A stretch of DNA of 33,738 nucleotides from JAYSRU01 sp043720875 (lineage in GTDB: Bacteria > Bacteroidota > Bacteroidia > Flavobacteriales_D > Crocinitomicaceae): NCBI GenBank assembly GCA_043720875.1, contig JAYSRU010000176.1, positions 1-33,738 of the forward strand, read 5' to 3'. How positions within the stretch are numbered: position 1 is the first letter of the stretch; each line of letters starts with the position of its first letter. Both the position numbers and the translations under genes were made by a program. This document shows, in pieces, positions 16,436 through 23,676 of this stretch. The notes under the pieces were generated by a model that saw only the letters and a program-made list of their open reading frames with translations, was not told where the DNA came from and searched no databases.

Positions 16436-17329
16436 ATGACCAACGAAGAATTATTTATTGCACTAAGTTCTCCTTTTTATGTCGTAATCATATTAACGGA
16501 AATCATTGTGAGTAATGCTCAAAAACTAGAGCGTTATACCGTTAAGGATACTGCAAAAAACATCTTTTTGATGATTTGTAATTCACTCATTGACTTAGGC
16601 TTTAGACTTGTTTACGTTCCTATTTTTGTTTTCCTCTACAACCACCGGTTATTTACCATTGAATATGCTTGGATCTACTGGATAGGAATAATTTTAATGG
16701 AAGATTTTTGCTATTATTGGTTACACCGAACAGATCACGTTTGCCGTTTATTTTGGGCAGTTCACGTTACGCATCACTCGTCGGAATATTACAACTTGAG
16801 CACAGGTTTTAGAAGTTCTACTTTTGAGCCATTGTACCGCTTTTTATTCTTCATCCCCATTCCGCTATTTGGGTTTAAACCAGAAGACATATTATTGAGT
16901 TATGCGATTACTCAAATTTGGGGAATTTTGGTGCATACCCAAGCCGTTGGTAAACTTGGATTTTTAGAATACATTATCGTTACCCCATCACATCACCGTG
17001 TACATCATGCAAGTAACGCATTGTATTTAGACAAAAACATGGGGATGTTTCTAATAATTTGGGATAAACTCTTCGGCACATTTCAAAAAGAATTACCGAA
17101 GGAAGAGTATGAAGAAATTCGTTACGGATTGGTTCATCCCGAAAATCTAGACAATCCCGTTCATCTTATTTTTCATGAGTGGAAGGCAATTGGTAAAGAC
17201 GTGACTCAAAAAGATTTGACAGCAAAACAACGCTGGAATTATGTTTGGGGGAAGCCTGGGTATAGTCATGATGGTTCGCGTATGACCAGCTCTCAAATGC
17301 GACAAACCGAAAGAGAAGGGAAACTATAA
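16436..17329 (+). CDS. Fatty acid hydroxylase / sterol desaturase family membrane protein
   Basis: A 297-residue polytopic protein with the di-iron histidine clusters of the family: HRTDH (97-101), HVTHH (110-114) and HHRVHH (186-191). Hydrophobic segments surround these (about 12-28, 42-68, 77-95, 135-170). Members insert oxygen into lipids (alkylglycerol monooxygenase, C4/C5 sterol enzymes, carotenoid or sphingolipid hydroxylases). The pattern and spacing are nearer to the alkylglycerol-monooxygenase/C5-desaturase side than to carotenoid hydroxylases, but the substrate cannot be assigned. It is the last gene of the TPR-nth run. The 244-base convergent gap after it (17330-17573) shows no clear hairpin. 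Confidence 0.88.
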   Translation: MTNEELFIALSSPFYVVIILTEIIVSNAQKLERYTVKDTAKNIFLMICNSLIDLGFRLVYVPIFVFLYNHRLFTIEYAWIYWIGIILMEDFCYYWLHRTDHVCRLFWAVHVTHHSSEYYNLSTGFRSSTFEPLYRFLFFIPIPLFGFKPEDILLSYAITQIWGILVHTQAVGKLGFLEYIIVTPSHHRVHHASNALYLDKNMGMFLIIWDKLFGTFQKELPKEEYEEIRYGLVHPENLDNPVHLIFHEWKAIGKDVTQKDLTAKQRWNYVWGKPGYSHDGSRMTSSQMRQTEREGKL

Positions 17330-17573
17330 ATTGCTTTTTTGTCGTTAAACTTCAATTTTCAAATTCTCACAGACCAAAGTCTGCTATGAATTTAAAAATC
17401 TAATTCGCCTAAAAAAATCTAATTTTATTTTCCCTTCTAAAAGAGTAAACGCGTTCGGGGAATTTTTAAAATGACTCGATTTTAGTACTTTTTTACTTAT
17501 ACACTTGAAAATTTTAGCTTCCAGTCTGAATTGAGGATACTTTTGAGCTATTGTAAATTAGGTAGAAATTAGG

Positions 17574-18146
17574 TTAACGATAACTGGTTCCTGATTTAAT
17601 ACCAAGTTTCAAGAACATTTTTTTTAACCGTTCCATTTTAGCAGTACATAAGGCACCGAGTCCTGTATTCTTATATTTTGTTCTAAATTTACTGCATTCA
17701 AAACTAAGTTGGATACATTCAAAAACCTTGTTATTCTTATCAAAAAACAAGATGCCATTGTGCGGTTCGAAGCATCGAGCTAGCGGAAATTTTACTTTGT
17801 CTCCTGCATAACTCACATTGTAGATCAGGTTACTCAGAGAATCTATTTCAATATTAGAAAGCGTGACAACCTCATCTAAGCGTTCCATTATTAATGTATC
17901 ATTGTCGAACGGAAATTTGTCGTAGCGCAAATGAATTCCGCCAAATTCATTGGTATCAGGTCTGCCGGTAATTGAAATAAATTGAATTCGTTTCGCAACA
18001 TTGAACGGAAATTTATCCATTCTTTGTTTGAACGTTAAGTTTGTGTTCTGTGCACAAGCGTTGTTTTCATCTCTTAGTTGCGAAGCAGTTTTTTGCGTGC
18101 ACCCGTAAACAACTACACTCATTAACACCAGTAAACTTAATTTCAT
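17574..18146 (-). CDS. Cys-containing lipoprotein, second of a paralogous pair
   Basis: A 190-residue lipoprotein. The ATG at 18146 overlaps the stop of the preceding gene in TAATG; a longer frame reading in from 18224 is coincidental and would bury the signal peptide MKLSLLVLMSVVVYGC (lipid Cys16). Mature-part cysteines are C31, C125, C144, C151 and C167. Its C-terminal half aligns with the upstream paralog: IDSLSNLIYNV against IDQLSFLMYNI, then RCFEPHNGILFFDKNNK against GCYAPRNAIVFLDKRGK, then FEC…LG..C..KM. I recognise no named family. The cysteine pattern suggests disulfides in an extracytoplasmic domain. It follows the symporter and the first lipoprotein in one transcription unit. Confidence 0.8.
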   Translation of the reverse strand: MKLSLLVLMSVVVYGCTQKTASQLRDENNACAQNTNLTFKQRMDKFPFNVAKRIQFISITGRPDTNEFGGIHLRYDKFPFDNDTLIMERLDEVVTLSNIEIDSLSNLIYNVSYAGDKVKFPLARCFEPHNGILFFDKNNKVFECIQLSFECSKFRTKYKNTGLGALCTAKMERLKKMFLKLGIKSGTSYR

Positions 18147-18724
18147 TAGGTTCTTTTCGTAGTTCCGTATAACACGCCAACATGACGAAATAACACCCTC
18201 AAAATGTCCATTTTCTGCGCGCACATTTGCCCTAAACTCACATTATCGCTGTATTGAACTTGGTCACAATTGAAGCACACCTCAATAGATTCTAATATTT
18301 TACCGCGTTTATCCAAGAATACAATTGCATTTCTTGGCGCATAACAACCACTTTCAGGTAATTTTGCTGTGGTATCTTTCAACCCAATATTATACATCAA
18401 AAATGAAAGTTGATCTATTTGTTTCTTGTCTAATGTTTTTATTTCCTTGCATTTCGAATAACAAACTGTGTCATTTTTTTGCTCAAAACTCAACTGTTGA
18501 CTTTTCAATTTACCATTAATGGTATCAAGCGTCTCATCCCAAGAAATCATTTGAATTTCCGCAGCAGCGCTAAACGGATAAAGTTTCAATCGTTTAGAAG
18601 CTAACAAATAAGCACATTGCGTACATGCAGCGTTATCTGTCGCAATCTCTTCTGGAGTTCGCTGACTACACCCAAATGCCAAAAGCAAGGTGCATAACAA
18701 TAGTTTTAGTGTGTATGTTTTCAT
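18146..18724 (-). CDS. Cys-containing lipoprotein, first of a paralogous pair
   Basis: A 192-residue lipoprotein with signal peptide and lipobox (LLAFGC, Cys19). Eight Cys in all: lipid C19, then C34, C37, C88, C92, C127, C150, C153 near the end of the fold, and C168 (nine if the signal-peptide Cys11 is counted as well as C19). C34, C127, C153 and C168 have counterparts in the downstream paralog, with 26 residues between the third-last and second-last conserved ones in both. The pattern CxPxNxIxFxDKxxKxxExI is shared. The function is unknown. Its start lies four bases after the symporter stop and its stop overlaps the next ATG by one base, so the three genes form one unit. A periplasmic or outer-membrane accessory of the symporter or of the same pathway is possible but not shown. 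Confidence 0.8.
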   Translation of the reverse strand: MKTYTLKLLLCTLLLAFGCSQRTPEEIATDNAACTQCAYLLASKRLKLYPFSAAAEIQMISWDETLDTINGKLKSQQLSFEQKNDTVCYSKCKEIKTLDKKQIDQLSFLMYNIGLKDTTAKLPESGCYAPRNAIVFLDKRGKILESIEVCFNCDQVQYSDNVSLGQMCAQKMDILRVLFRHVGVLYGTTKRT

Positions 18725-18728
18725 TTCC

Positions 18729-20126
18729 TTAATCTTTTAACTGACCTTCCCACTTACTAACTACGGCAGTAGCAACACTGTTTCCAACTACGTTGGTAGC
18801 GCTTCGCCCCATATCTAATAAGGGATCTATTCCTAACAATAAGGCTAATCCTGCTTCAGGAATGTTAAATGTAGCAAGCGTACCTGCAATAACAACTAAT
18901 GAAGCACGCGGTACACCCGCAATTCCTTTACTGGTCAGCATCAACACAAGGAGCATACTCATTTGAGTTGTAAACGAAAGATCGATACCATAACTCTGTG
19001 CAATAAACAATGAAGCAAAGGTCATGTACATCATACTTCCATCCAAGTTGAATGAATAGCCAAGCGGTAACACAAAACTCACGATCTTATTGTTACAGCC
19101 GAAACGTTCCAATTCCAACATAGTTTTTGGGTAGGCCGCTTCGCTACTTGCCGTACTGAATGCAAGTAATACTGGATCTTTGATTCTTCTAAACAAGGTG
19201 AAAACTCGTTTCTTCAAGAAGAATGCTCCAGCCATAAATAATATTCCCCAAAGTATCAATAAACCAAAATAGAACTCACCAATGAAAACGATATACGTTC
19301 CTAAAATTTCTGGACCTTGCTTAGCGATAATTGCAGCCATTGCTCCGAAAACCGCGAAAGGTGCAAACTTCATCACATATCCTGTTATTTTTAACACGAT
19401 TTCTGACAATTGCTCTAAGGCTTTTACGATGGGTTCGACTGCTTTACCGATTGCGGCACATGCCACACCAAAAAACAATGAGAATACAACAATCTGCAAA
19501 ATTTCATTCTTCGCCATGGCTTCAATTGGACTTGAAGGAAATACATGGTTCAAGAATTCCTTAAACGACAAAGCAACTTTTTTGATTCCTGTGTCTGTGT
19601 TAACATCAGGCAAAGGTAAATTCATTGCGTGTCCAGGTTCGAAGATATTTACCAAGAACATCCCTACCAATAAACTAATAAAGGAAGCTGTTAGAAACCA
19701 TAATAAGGTTTTACCCCCTATTCTACCCACAGCAGAAATATCTCCGAGTTTTGCTACGCCAACTACTAAAGTAGAAAACACGAGTAGCGCCACGATCATT
19801 TTAATTAAACGAATAAAAATATTTTCACTTAACGCAGTAAACCATTGCAACTTTGTATCTCTAGCTTCGGAAACAAATGTCCTTGTTTCGGCCAATTTTT
19901 CCAGTTTGGTTTCATAGCGTGCAATTTGGAGTGTATCTTTTGATTCCTTTACCAACGAATGTATTTCTACCGTGCGCACTTCAATCTTTTTTAGATTAGC
20001 ATTATCCGTATTGACGTAATATTTATTCAACAAAACTCCGGTTAACACGCCAAGGAAAAGTCCGATAAATATATACAGGGTTAATCTGCTTTTTTTACTT
20101 GGAGTATGCGGTTCTGTATGGGCCAT
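18729..20126 (-). CDS. Dicarboxylate/amino acid:cation symporter (DAACS), probably DctA-like
   Basis: A 465-residue inner-membrane symporter. TM1 is at about 15-33, then an unusual charged stretch of about 55 residues (36-93, LKKIEVRTVEIHSLVKESKD…, helix-forming), before the standard WFTALSENIFIRLIKMIVALLVF segment. Hairpin 1 is STASSEAAYP (324-333), TM7 has NLDGS (360-364), hairpin 2 is SKGIAGVPRAS (399-409), and TM8 has NVVGN (445-449). In amino-acid transporters of this family TM8 has NVTGD, whose Asp holds the substrate amino group; here it is Asn as in DctA, pointing to C4-dicarboxylates (inference). The gene starts 72 bases downstream of acetyl-CoA synthetase, suggesting joint use of organic acids. 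Confidence 0.9.
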   Translation of the reverse strand: MAHTEPHTPSKKSRLTLYIFIGLFLGVLTGVLLNKYYVNTDNANLKKIEVRTVEIHSLVKESKDTLQIARYETKLEKLAETRTFVSEARDTKLQWFTALSENIFIRLIKMIVALLVFSTLVVGVAKLGDISAVGRIGGKTLLWFLTASFISLLVGMFLVNIFEPGHAMNLPLPDVNTDTGIKKVALSFKEFLNHVFPSSPIEAMAKNEILQIVVFSLFFGVACAAIGKAVEPIVKALEQLSEIVLKITGYVMKFAPFAVFGAMAAIIAKQGPEILGTYIVFIGEFYFGLLILWGILFMAGAFFLKKRVFTLFRRIKDPVLLAFSTASSEAAYPKTMLELERFGCNNKIVSFVLPLGYSFNLDGSMMYMTFASLFIAQSYGIDLSFTTQMSMLLVLMLTSKGIAGVPRASLVVIAGTLATFNIPEAGLALLLGIDPLLDMGRSATNVVGNSVATAVVSKWEGQLKD

Positions 20127-20198
20127 TGCTAATTAATTTTAATATTTTCGTCTGCAAGATACACAATTTAGACGGTATTTAGGATGCGTAATATTTCG

Positions 20199-22094
20199 TT
20201 ATTTTATCAAACGTTGCTCCCAAATCACTTCCACAACTGTAGGATCCAACAAAGTACTCGTGTCCCCAAAATTCGAATTATCATTTTCGCCGATTTTTCT
20301 TAATATGCGTCGCATTATTTTTCCAGACCTTGTTTTAGGCAATGCGCTTACAATTTGGACAAAATCTGGTTTTGCTAACTTACCTATACGCTCTTCTATT
20401 ATTTTATTAATTTCATTTTGAATGTTTTCATGATCCAGCGTGTGACCATCTAGCAATACCACAAACGCATAAATGCATTGCCCTTTCACTTCATGCGGAA
20501 CGCCCACTACGGCAGATTCAACGATATCAAGGTGCATGTTAATTGCATTTTCTACCTCTGCGGTTCCAATTCTATGACCGGATACATTGATCACATCATC
20601 TACCCGACCAATAATTCTGAAAAAACCATGTTCGTCCATTTTCGCTGCGTCACCTGTAAAATAATAACCGTGAAAAGGTTTAAAATAAGTATCAATACAG
20701 CGTTGATGATCACCATGCGTTGTGCGAATAATGCTTGGCCAAGAATTTTTGATACACAAAAGTCCTTCTGTATTTGGTTCGTGAATTATTTTTCCATCGG
20801 TGGATAGTAAAACAGGAACAATTCCTGGCAATGGCCGCCCTGCATGACACGCTGGCGCAGCTCCTACATTTTTCAAAGCCGAAAGCATTATTCCACCCGT
20901 TTCAGTTTGCCACCACGTATCAACGACATCACATTTGTTTTTCCCTACAAAATTTGCATACCATTCAAATGCTTCTTGATTGATTGGTTCCCCAACAGAA
21001 CCAATGACGGCCAATGACTCCATTGCAAAACTTTCTGGAAATTCATTCCCACATGCCATCAATGCTCTAATTGCCGTAGGCGCAGTGTAGAAATGGCTAA
21101 CCTTATACTTTTCAATGATTTGCCAAAAACGATTCGCTTCTGGATAATTTGGCACCCCTTCAAACATAATCGTTGTAGTTCCATTCAAAAGTGGTCCGTA
21201 GCAAAAATATGAATGTCCCGTAATCCAACCTGCATCTGCAGTACACCAAAAAACGTCGTCATTTTTAGTTTGGAAAACTTGTGCGAAGGAATAAGCTGCA
21301 TAAACCATGTATCCTGCACATGTATGCACAACACCTTTGGGCTTGCCTGTGCTTCCGGAAGTATATAAAATAAAAAGAGGATCTTCAGCCAGCATTACCG
21401 TTGGTTTACAAATCTTAGCTTGACCACTCACCAATGAATTCCAATTAAAGATCGAGCAAGCACCAGTTGTATCAGCAGCCATATCCATTCCAACTATGGT
21501 ACGGAGATTAGTCGCTAAACTCATGGCTTCCTTTATCAATGGAACCACATCAATTGCCTTACTTCCTCTGTGAATAGTTGCAGCGGTCAACAATACTTTG
21601 GCATTACAATCTTCTATTCTCATAGCCAAACTTTGCCCACTAAATCCAGCAAAAACAACACTGTGAACTGCCCCAATTCTCGCACAGGCATGCATGGCGT
21701 AAAGCAACTCAGGAACCATTGGCATATAAATACAAACAGCATCTCCTTTCTGGACACCCAAAGCAATTAAAGCATTCGCTACCTTGCAAACTTCATCGTG
21801 CAGGTTTTGAAAAGTTAAGTTATTATGTTCCTCATTTGGCTCGTTTGGTTCCCAGTGAATTGCAATTTTATCCGAATTTTCGACTAAGTGACGGTCAATG
21901 CAATTCTCGGAAATATTTAATTGTCCCCCGTCGAACCATCGATTATTGGCATTCACCATATCTTCGACGCATACAGAATCATATTTTTTGGTCCAATTGA
22001 AGCTCGACGCAATAGTATTCCAAAACGAACTTGGATCGCTGATAGATAAGTGATAAGCTTCTTGGTATTGCTGTTCGTTTTCTATAAATTTCAT
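20199..22094 (-). CDS. acs: Acetyl-CoA synthetase (AMP-forming)
   Basis: A 631-residue ANL-superfamily enzyme that makes acetyl-CoA from acetate, ATP and CoA through acetyl-AMP. Visible signatures: P-loop-like YTSGSTGKPKG (about 244-254), TADAGWITGHSYFCYGPLLNG, WWQTETGG, FTGDAAK, the hinge/A8 region GRVDDVINVSGHRIGTAEVE, and the C-terminal PKTRSGKIMRR. The lysine of the last motif (about K592) is the acetylation-regulated catalytic lysine. The length fits Acs. I place the start at the ATG 22094; a frame extension to a TTG at 22109 would lie inside a CATATTTG sequence that looks like the -7 element. It is divergent from rplS and upstream of the symporter on the same strand. Confidence 0.95.
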   Translation of the reverse strand: MKFIENEQQYQEAYHLSISDPSSFWNTIASSFNWTKKYDSVCVEDMVNANNRWFDGGQLNISENCIDRHLVENSDKIAIHWEPNEPNEEHNNLTFQNLHDEVCKVANALIALGVQKGDAVCIYMPMVPELLYAMHACARIGAVHSVVFAGFSGQSLAMRIEDCNAKVLLTAATIHRGSKAIDVVPLIKEAMSLATNLRTIVGMDMAADTTGACSIFNWNSLVSGQAKICKPTVMLAEDPLFILYTSGSTGKPKGVVHTCAGYMVYAAYSFAQVFQTKNDDVFWCTADAGWITGHSYFCYGPLLNGTTTIMFEGVPNYPEANRFWQIIEKYKVSHFYTAPTAIRALMACGNEFPESFAMESLAVIGSVGEPINQEAFEWYANFVGKNKCDVVDTWWQTETGGIMLSALKNVGAAPACHAGRPLPGIVPVLLSTDGKIIHEPNTEGLLCIKNSWPSIIRTTHGDHQRCIDTYFKPFHGYYFTGDAAKMDEHGFFRIIGRVDDVINVSGHRIGTAEVENAINMHLDIVESAVVGVPHEVKGQCIYAFVVLLDGHTLDHENIQNEINKIIEERIGKLAKPDFVQIVSALPKTRSGKIMRRILRKIGENDNSNFGDTSTLLDPTVVEVIWEQRLIK

Positions 22095-22106
22095 GTATTT
22101 TTGTAT

Positions 22107-22114
22107 CAAATATG
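22107..22114 (-). promoter_or_regulatory. Probable -7 element (CATATTTG) for acs
   Basis: Seven of eight bases match TAnnTTTG, 12 bases before the acs ATG. This implies a very short leader and argues against the upstream TTG start. No clear -33 box. Confidence 0.3.
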
Positions 22115-22228
22115 AACTGAAGAATGCAAATGTAACTTTCTATTCAAATTTTTCGAAAATAATTTGTGATTATCGAAAATAAATCCTTAATATTGCACCC
22201 CGATTTAAGGGATAATAATACGAAAAAG

Positions 22229-22591
22229 ATGGATTTTATTAGCGAATTGCAAAAAGAATTAACGGTTATCAACGAATTTCCAGTGTTTAAAAGTGGAGAT
22301 ACTGTAACTGTATCATATAAAATTATTGAAGGTGCTAAAGAACGTGTTCAGCAATTCCAAGGTGTTGTTTTACAACGCAAGGGTTCTGGTGCTACTGAAA
22401 CTTTCACTGTACGTAAAATGTCAGGTAATGTTGGAGTTGAACGTATCTTCCCAATGGCCTCACCTTTTGTAGACAAAATTACAATTAACAAAAAAGGAGC
22501 TGTACGTCGTGCTCGTATTTTCTACTTCCGTGAGAGAACAGGTAAATCTGCTCGTATCAAGGAAAAAAGAATGTACGTTGCTGCAAAATAG
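22229..22591 (+). CDS. rplS: Large ribosomal subunit protein bL19
   Basis: A 120-residue L19, at the interface of the 30S and 50S subunits. Recognised from KSGDTVTVSYKIIEGAKERVQQFQGVVL, FTVRKMSGNVGVERIFP, SPFVDKI and RRARIFYFRERTGKSARIKEK. The start is the ATG at 22229 (MDFISELQKEL), which gives the usual length; the frame is open to 22166, but the extra 21 residues are not L19-like and correspond to the 5' leader. It stands alone, without the rpsP-rimM-trmD neighbours of other phyla in this window, and is followed by a terminator. Confidence 0.97.
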   Translation: MDFISELQKELTVINEFPVFKSGDTVTVSYKIIEGAKERVQQFQGVVLQRKGSGATETFTVRKMSGNVGVERIFPMASPFVDKITINKKGAVRRARIFYFRERTGKSARIKEKRMYVAAK

Positions 22592-22608
22592 TTTTAACAA
22601 ACATACTT

Positions 22609-22643
22609 TAAAGGCTTTTTCATTACGAAGAAGCCTTTTTTGT
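22609..22643 (+). terminator. Rho-independent terminator after rplS
   Basis: The arms AAAGGCTTTTTC and GAAGAAGCCTTT surround an ATTAC loop, followed by TTTTTGTTTT. The next gene (ATG 22661) starts just after it, so it must have its own promoter or depend on read-through. Confidence 0.8.
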
Positions 22644-22660
22644 TTTCATTAATTCTTAAC

Positions 22661-23473
22661 ATGGCGAAAAACAATCCTATCCCCAAACGTATACAAGGAA
22701 AGAAAATTACCCGTAAAAAATCTAACACGATCTTTTCTTTTAGTAAGCAAAAAGGTGGTAGCAGGTTAAAAATCGGAATTTTCTTAGCTATGGCAATTCT
22801 ACTTGTCATATTACTTGTCTATTATCAGTCAAATCACGGGCTAAAGAAAGGAGAATTCACCTCATTAACCGAAGATATTCCCGAAGGATTCAAAAGCGTT
22901 GGAATTGATGTTTCGCACCATCAAGGCGAAATAGATTGGGACTCGTTTCTAAACATTTACAAATACGATACGCTGGTTGATTTCATTTATGTAAAAGCGA
23001 CTGAAGGGACAACTCACGTAGATACACAATGGGAGAACAATAGAGAAGCACTGTTAACGTGTAAGCCGAAACATGGAGCTTACCACTTTTTTTCACCTGG
23101 TAGTAATCCAAAACTTCAAGCTAAACATTTCTTAAACCATTACACTTACAAAATCGGAGACCTTCCACCGGTTCTTGATGTTGAATCTGAAGGAACAACA
23201 GATAAACAATTATTAAGAGACATTGAAATATGGTGCACCACAGTGGAGGCTAGCATTCATGTTAAACCAATCATCTATACCTCACTCCATTTCTTTGAAA
23301 CCAAATTCAATACTGCTTTTCTAGAATATGACTTTTGGATTGCGGCTTATAATCAACGGCCAGAAACGGCATTAGAAGATGATCGTGTTATTCATTGGCA
23401 GTTTTCTGAAAGTGGAGCGTTACCGTTGAGTAAGAATGCGGTAGATTTAAATGTTAGTTTTTTAAAATGGTAG
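22661..23473 (+). CDS. Membrane-anchored GH25 lysozyme-like muramidase
   Basis: A 270-residue protein with a basic cytoplasmic N-terminus (KRIQGKKITRKKS), one membrane segment (about 37-55) and a glycoside hydrolase family 25 domain (about 76-270). Hallmarks are VGIDVSHHQGEIDW (D83), FIYVKATEGTTHVDTQW, HGAYHFFSPG, PPVLDVES (D173 and E175, the catalytic DxE) and FWIAAYNQRP. GH25 enzymes cut the MurNAc-GlcNAc bond of peptidoglycan. With an uncleaved anchor it would act in the periplasm on the cell's own wall, in remodelling or division. I chose the ATG at 22661, since the frame extension to a TTG at 22640 falls in the rplS terminator. Confidence 0.92.
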   Translation: MAKNNPIPKRIQGKKITRKKSNTIFSFSKQKGGSRLKIGIFLAMAILLVILLVYYQSNHGLKKGEFTSLTEDIPEGFKSVGIDVSHHQGEIDWDSFLNIYKYDTLVDFIYVKATEGTTHVDTQWENNREALLTCKPKHGAYHFFSPGSNPKLQAKHFLNHYTYKIGDLPPVLDVESEGTTDKQLLRDIEIWCTTVEASIHVKPIIYTSLHFFETKFNTAFLEYDFWIAAYNQRPETALEDDRVIHWQFSESGALPLSKNAVDLNVSFLKW

Positions 23474-23502
23474 AAAATTTCAATTCAAATTTAGTCCCCG
23501 AG

Positions 23503-23539
23503 TTAACCGTTTTTAACCGTTTTTAACCGTTAAAAACCT
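23503..23539. repeat. Three 10-base tandem copies of TTAACCGTTT ending in an inverted repeat
   Basis: TTAACCGT occurs at 23503-23510, 23513-23520 and 23523-23530, with TT spacers. The last copy forms TTTTTAAC-C-GTTAAAAA, an inverted repeat with a single central base. It lies in the convergent gap between the GH25 gene and the lipoprotein gene; the role is unknown. Confidence 0.6.
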
Positions 23540-23601
23540 TTAGCCTGAGCTATAGCTGCATCTCAAGAAAACCCTTCAAACTTTACAAGCTAGTTGAGGA
23601 C

Positions 23602-23632
23602 AAAAAAAATACCGCAATCATGCGGTATTTTA
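23602..23632 (-). terminator. Terminator of the minus-strand lipoprotein gene
   Basis: The arms AAAATACCGC (23606-23615) and GCGGTATTTT (23622-23631) surround a six-base loop. On the minus strand a run of eight T follows, so it terminates the gene 23677-25143; on the plus strand the T run is short, so weak bidirectional action is possible. Confidence 0.8.
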
Positions 23633-23676
23633 CTTTACTCTTTTATTCCAAAACGAATATTCGTTCAAAGTAAGTT

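Noticed and set aside
17330..17573. Small gene or terminator in the 244-base convergent gap
   Set aside because: No hairpin with T run and no convincing frame could be found; AT-rich spacer only.
18147..18224. N-terminal extension of the second lipoprotein to 18224
   Set aside because: It would bury the lipoprotein signal peptide 26 residues inside the protein and overlap the upstream gene by 79 bases; the TAATG start at 18146 is better.
19282..19917. A 211-codon plus-strand open frame antisense to the symporter
   Set aside because: It lies wholly inside a well-supported gene; its hydrophobic look mirrors the complement of membrane codons and it shows no motif, signal peptide or RBS.
22166..22228. 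N-terminal extension of L19 to 22166
   Set aside because: The 21 extra residues are unlike L19, and the start at 22229 gives the usual length.
22640..22660. TTG start for the GH25 protein at 22640
   Set aside because: It lies in the terminator T run of rplS; the ATG at 22661 gives a sensible basic N-terminus.
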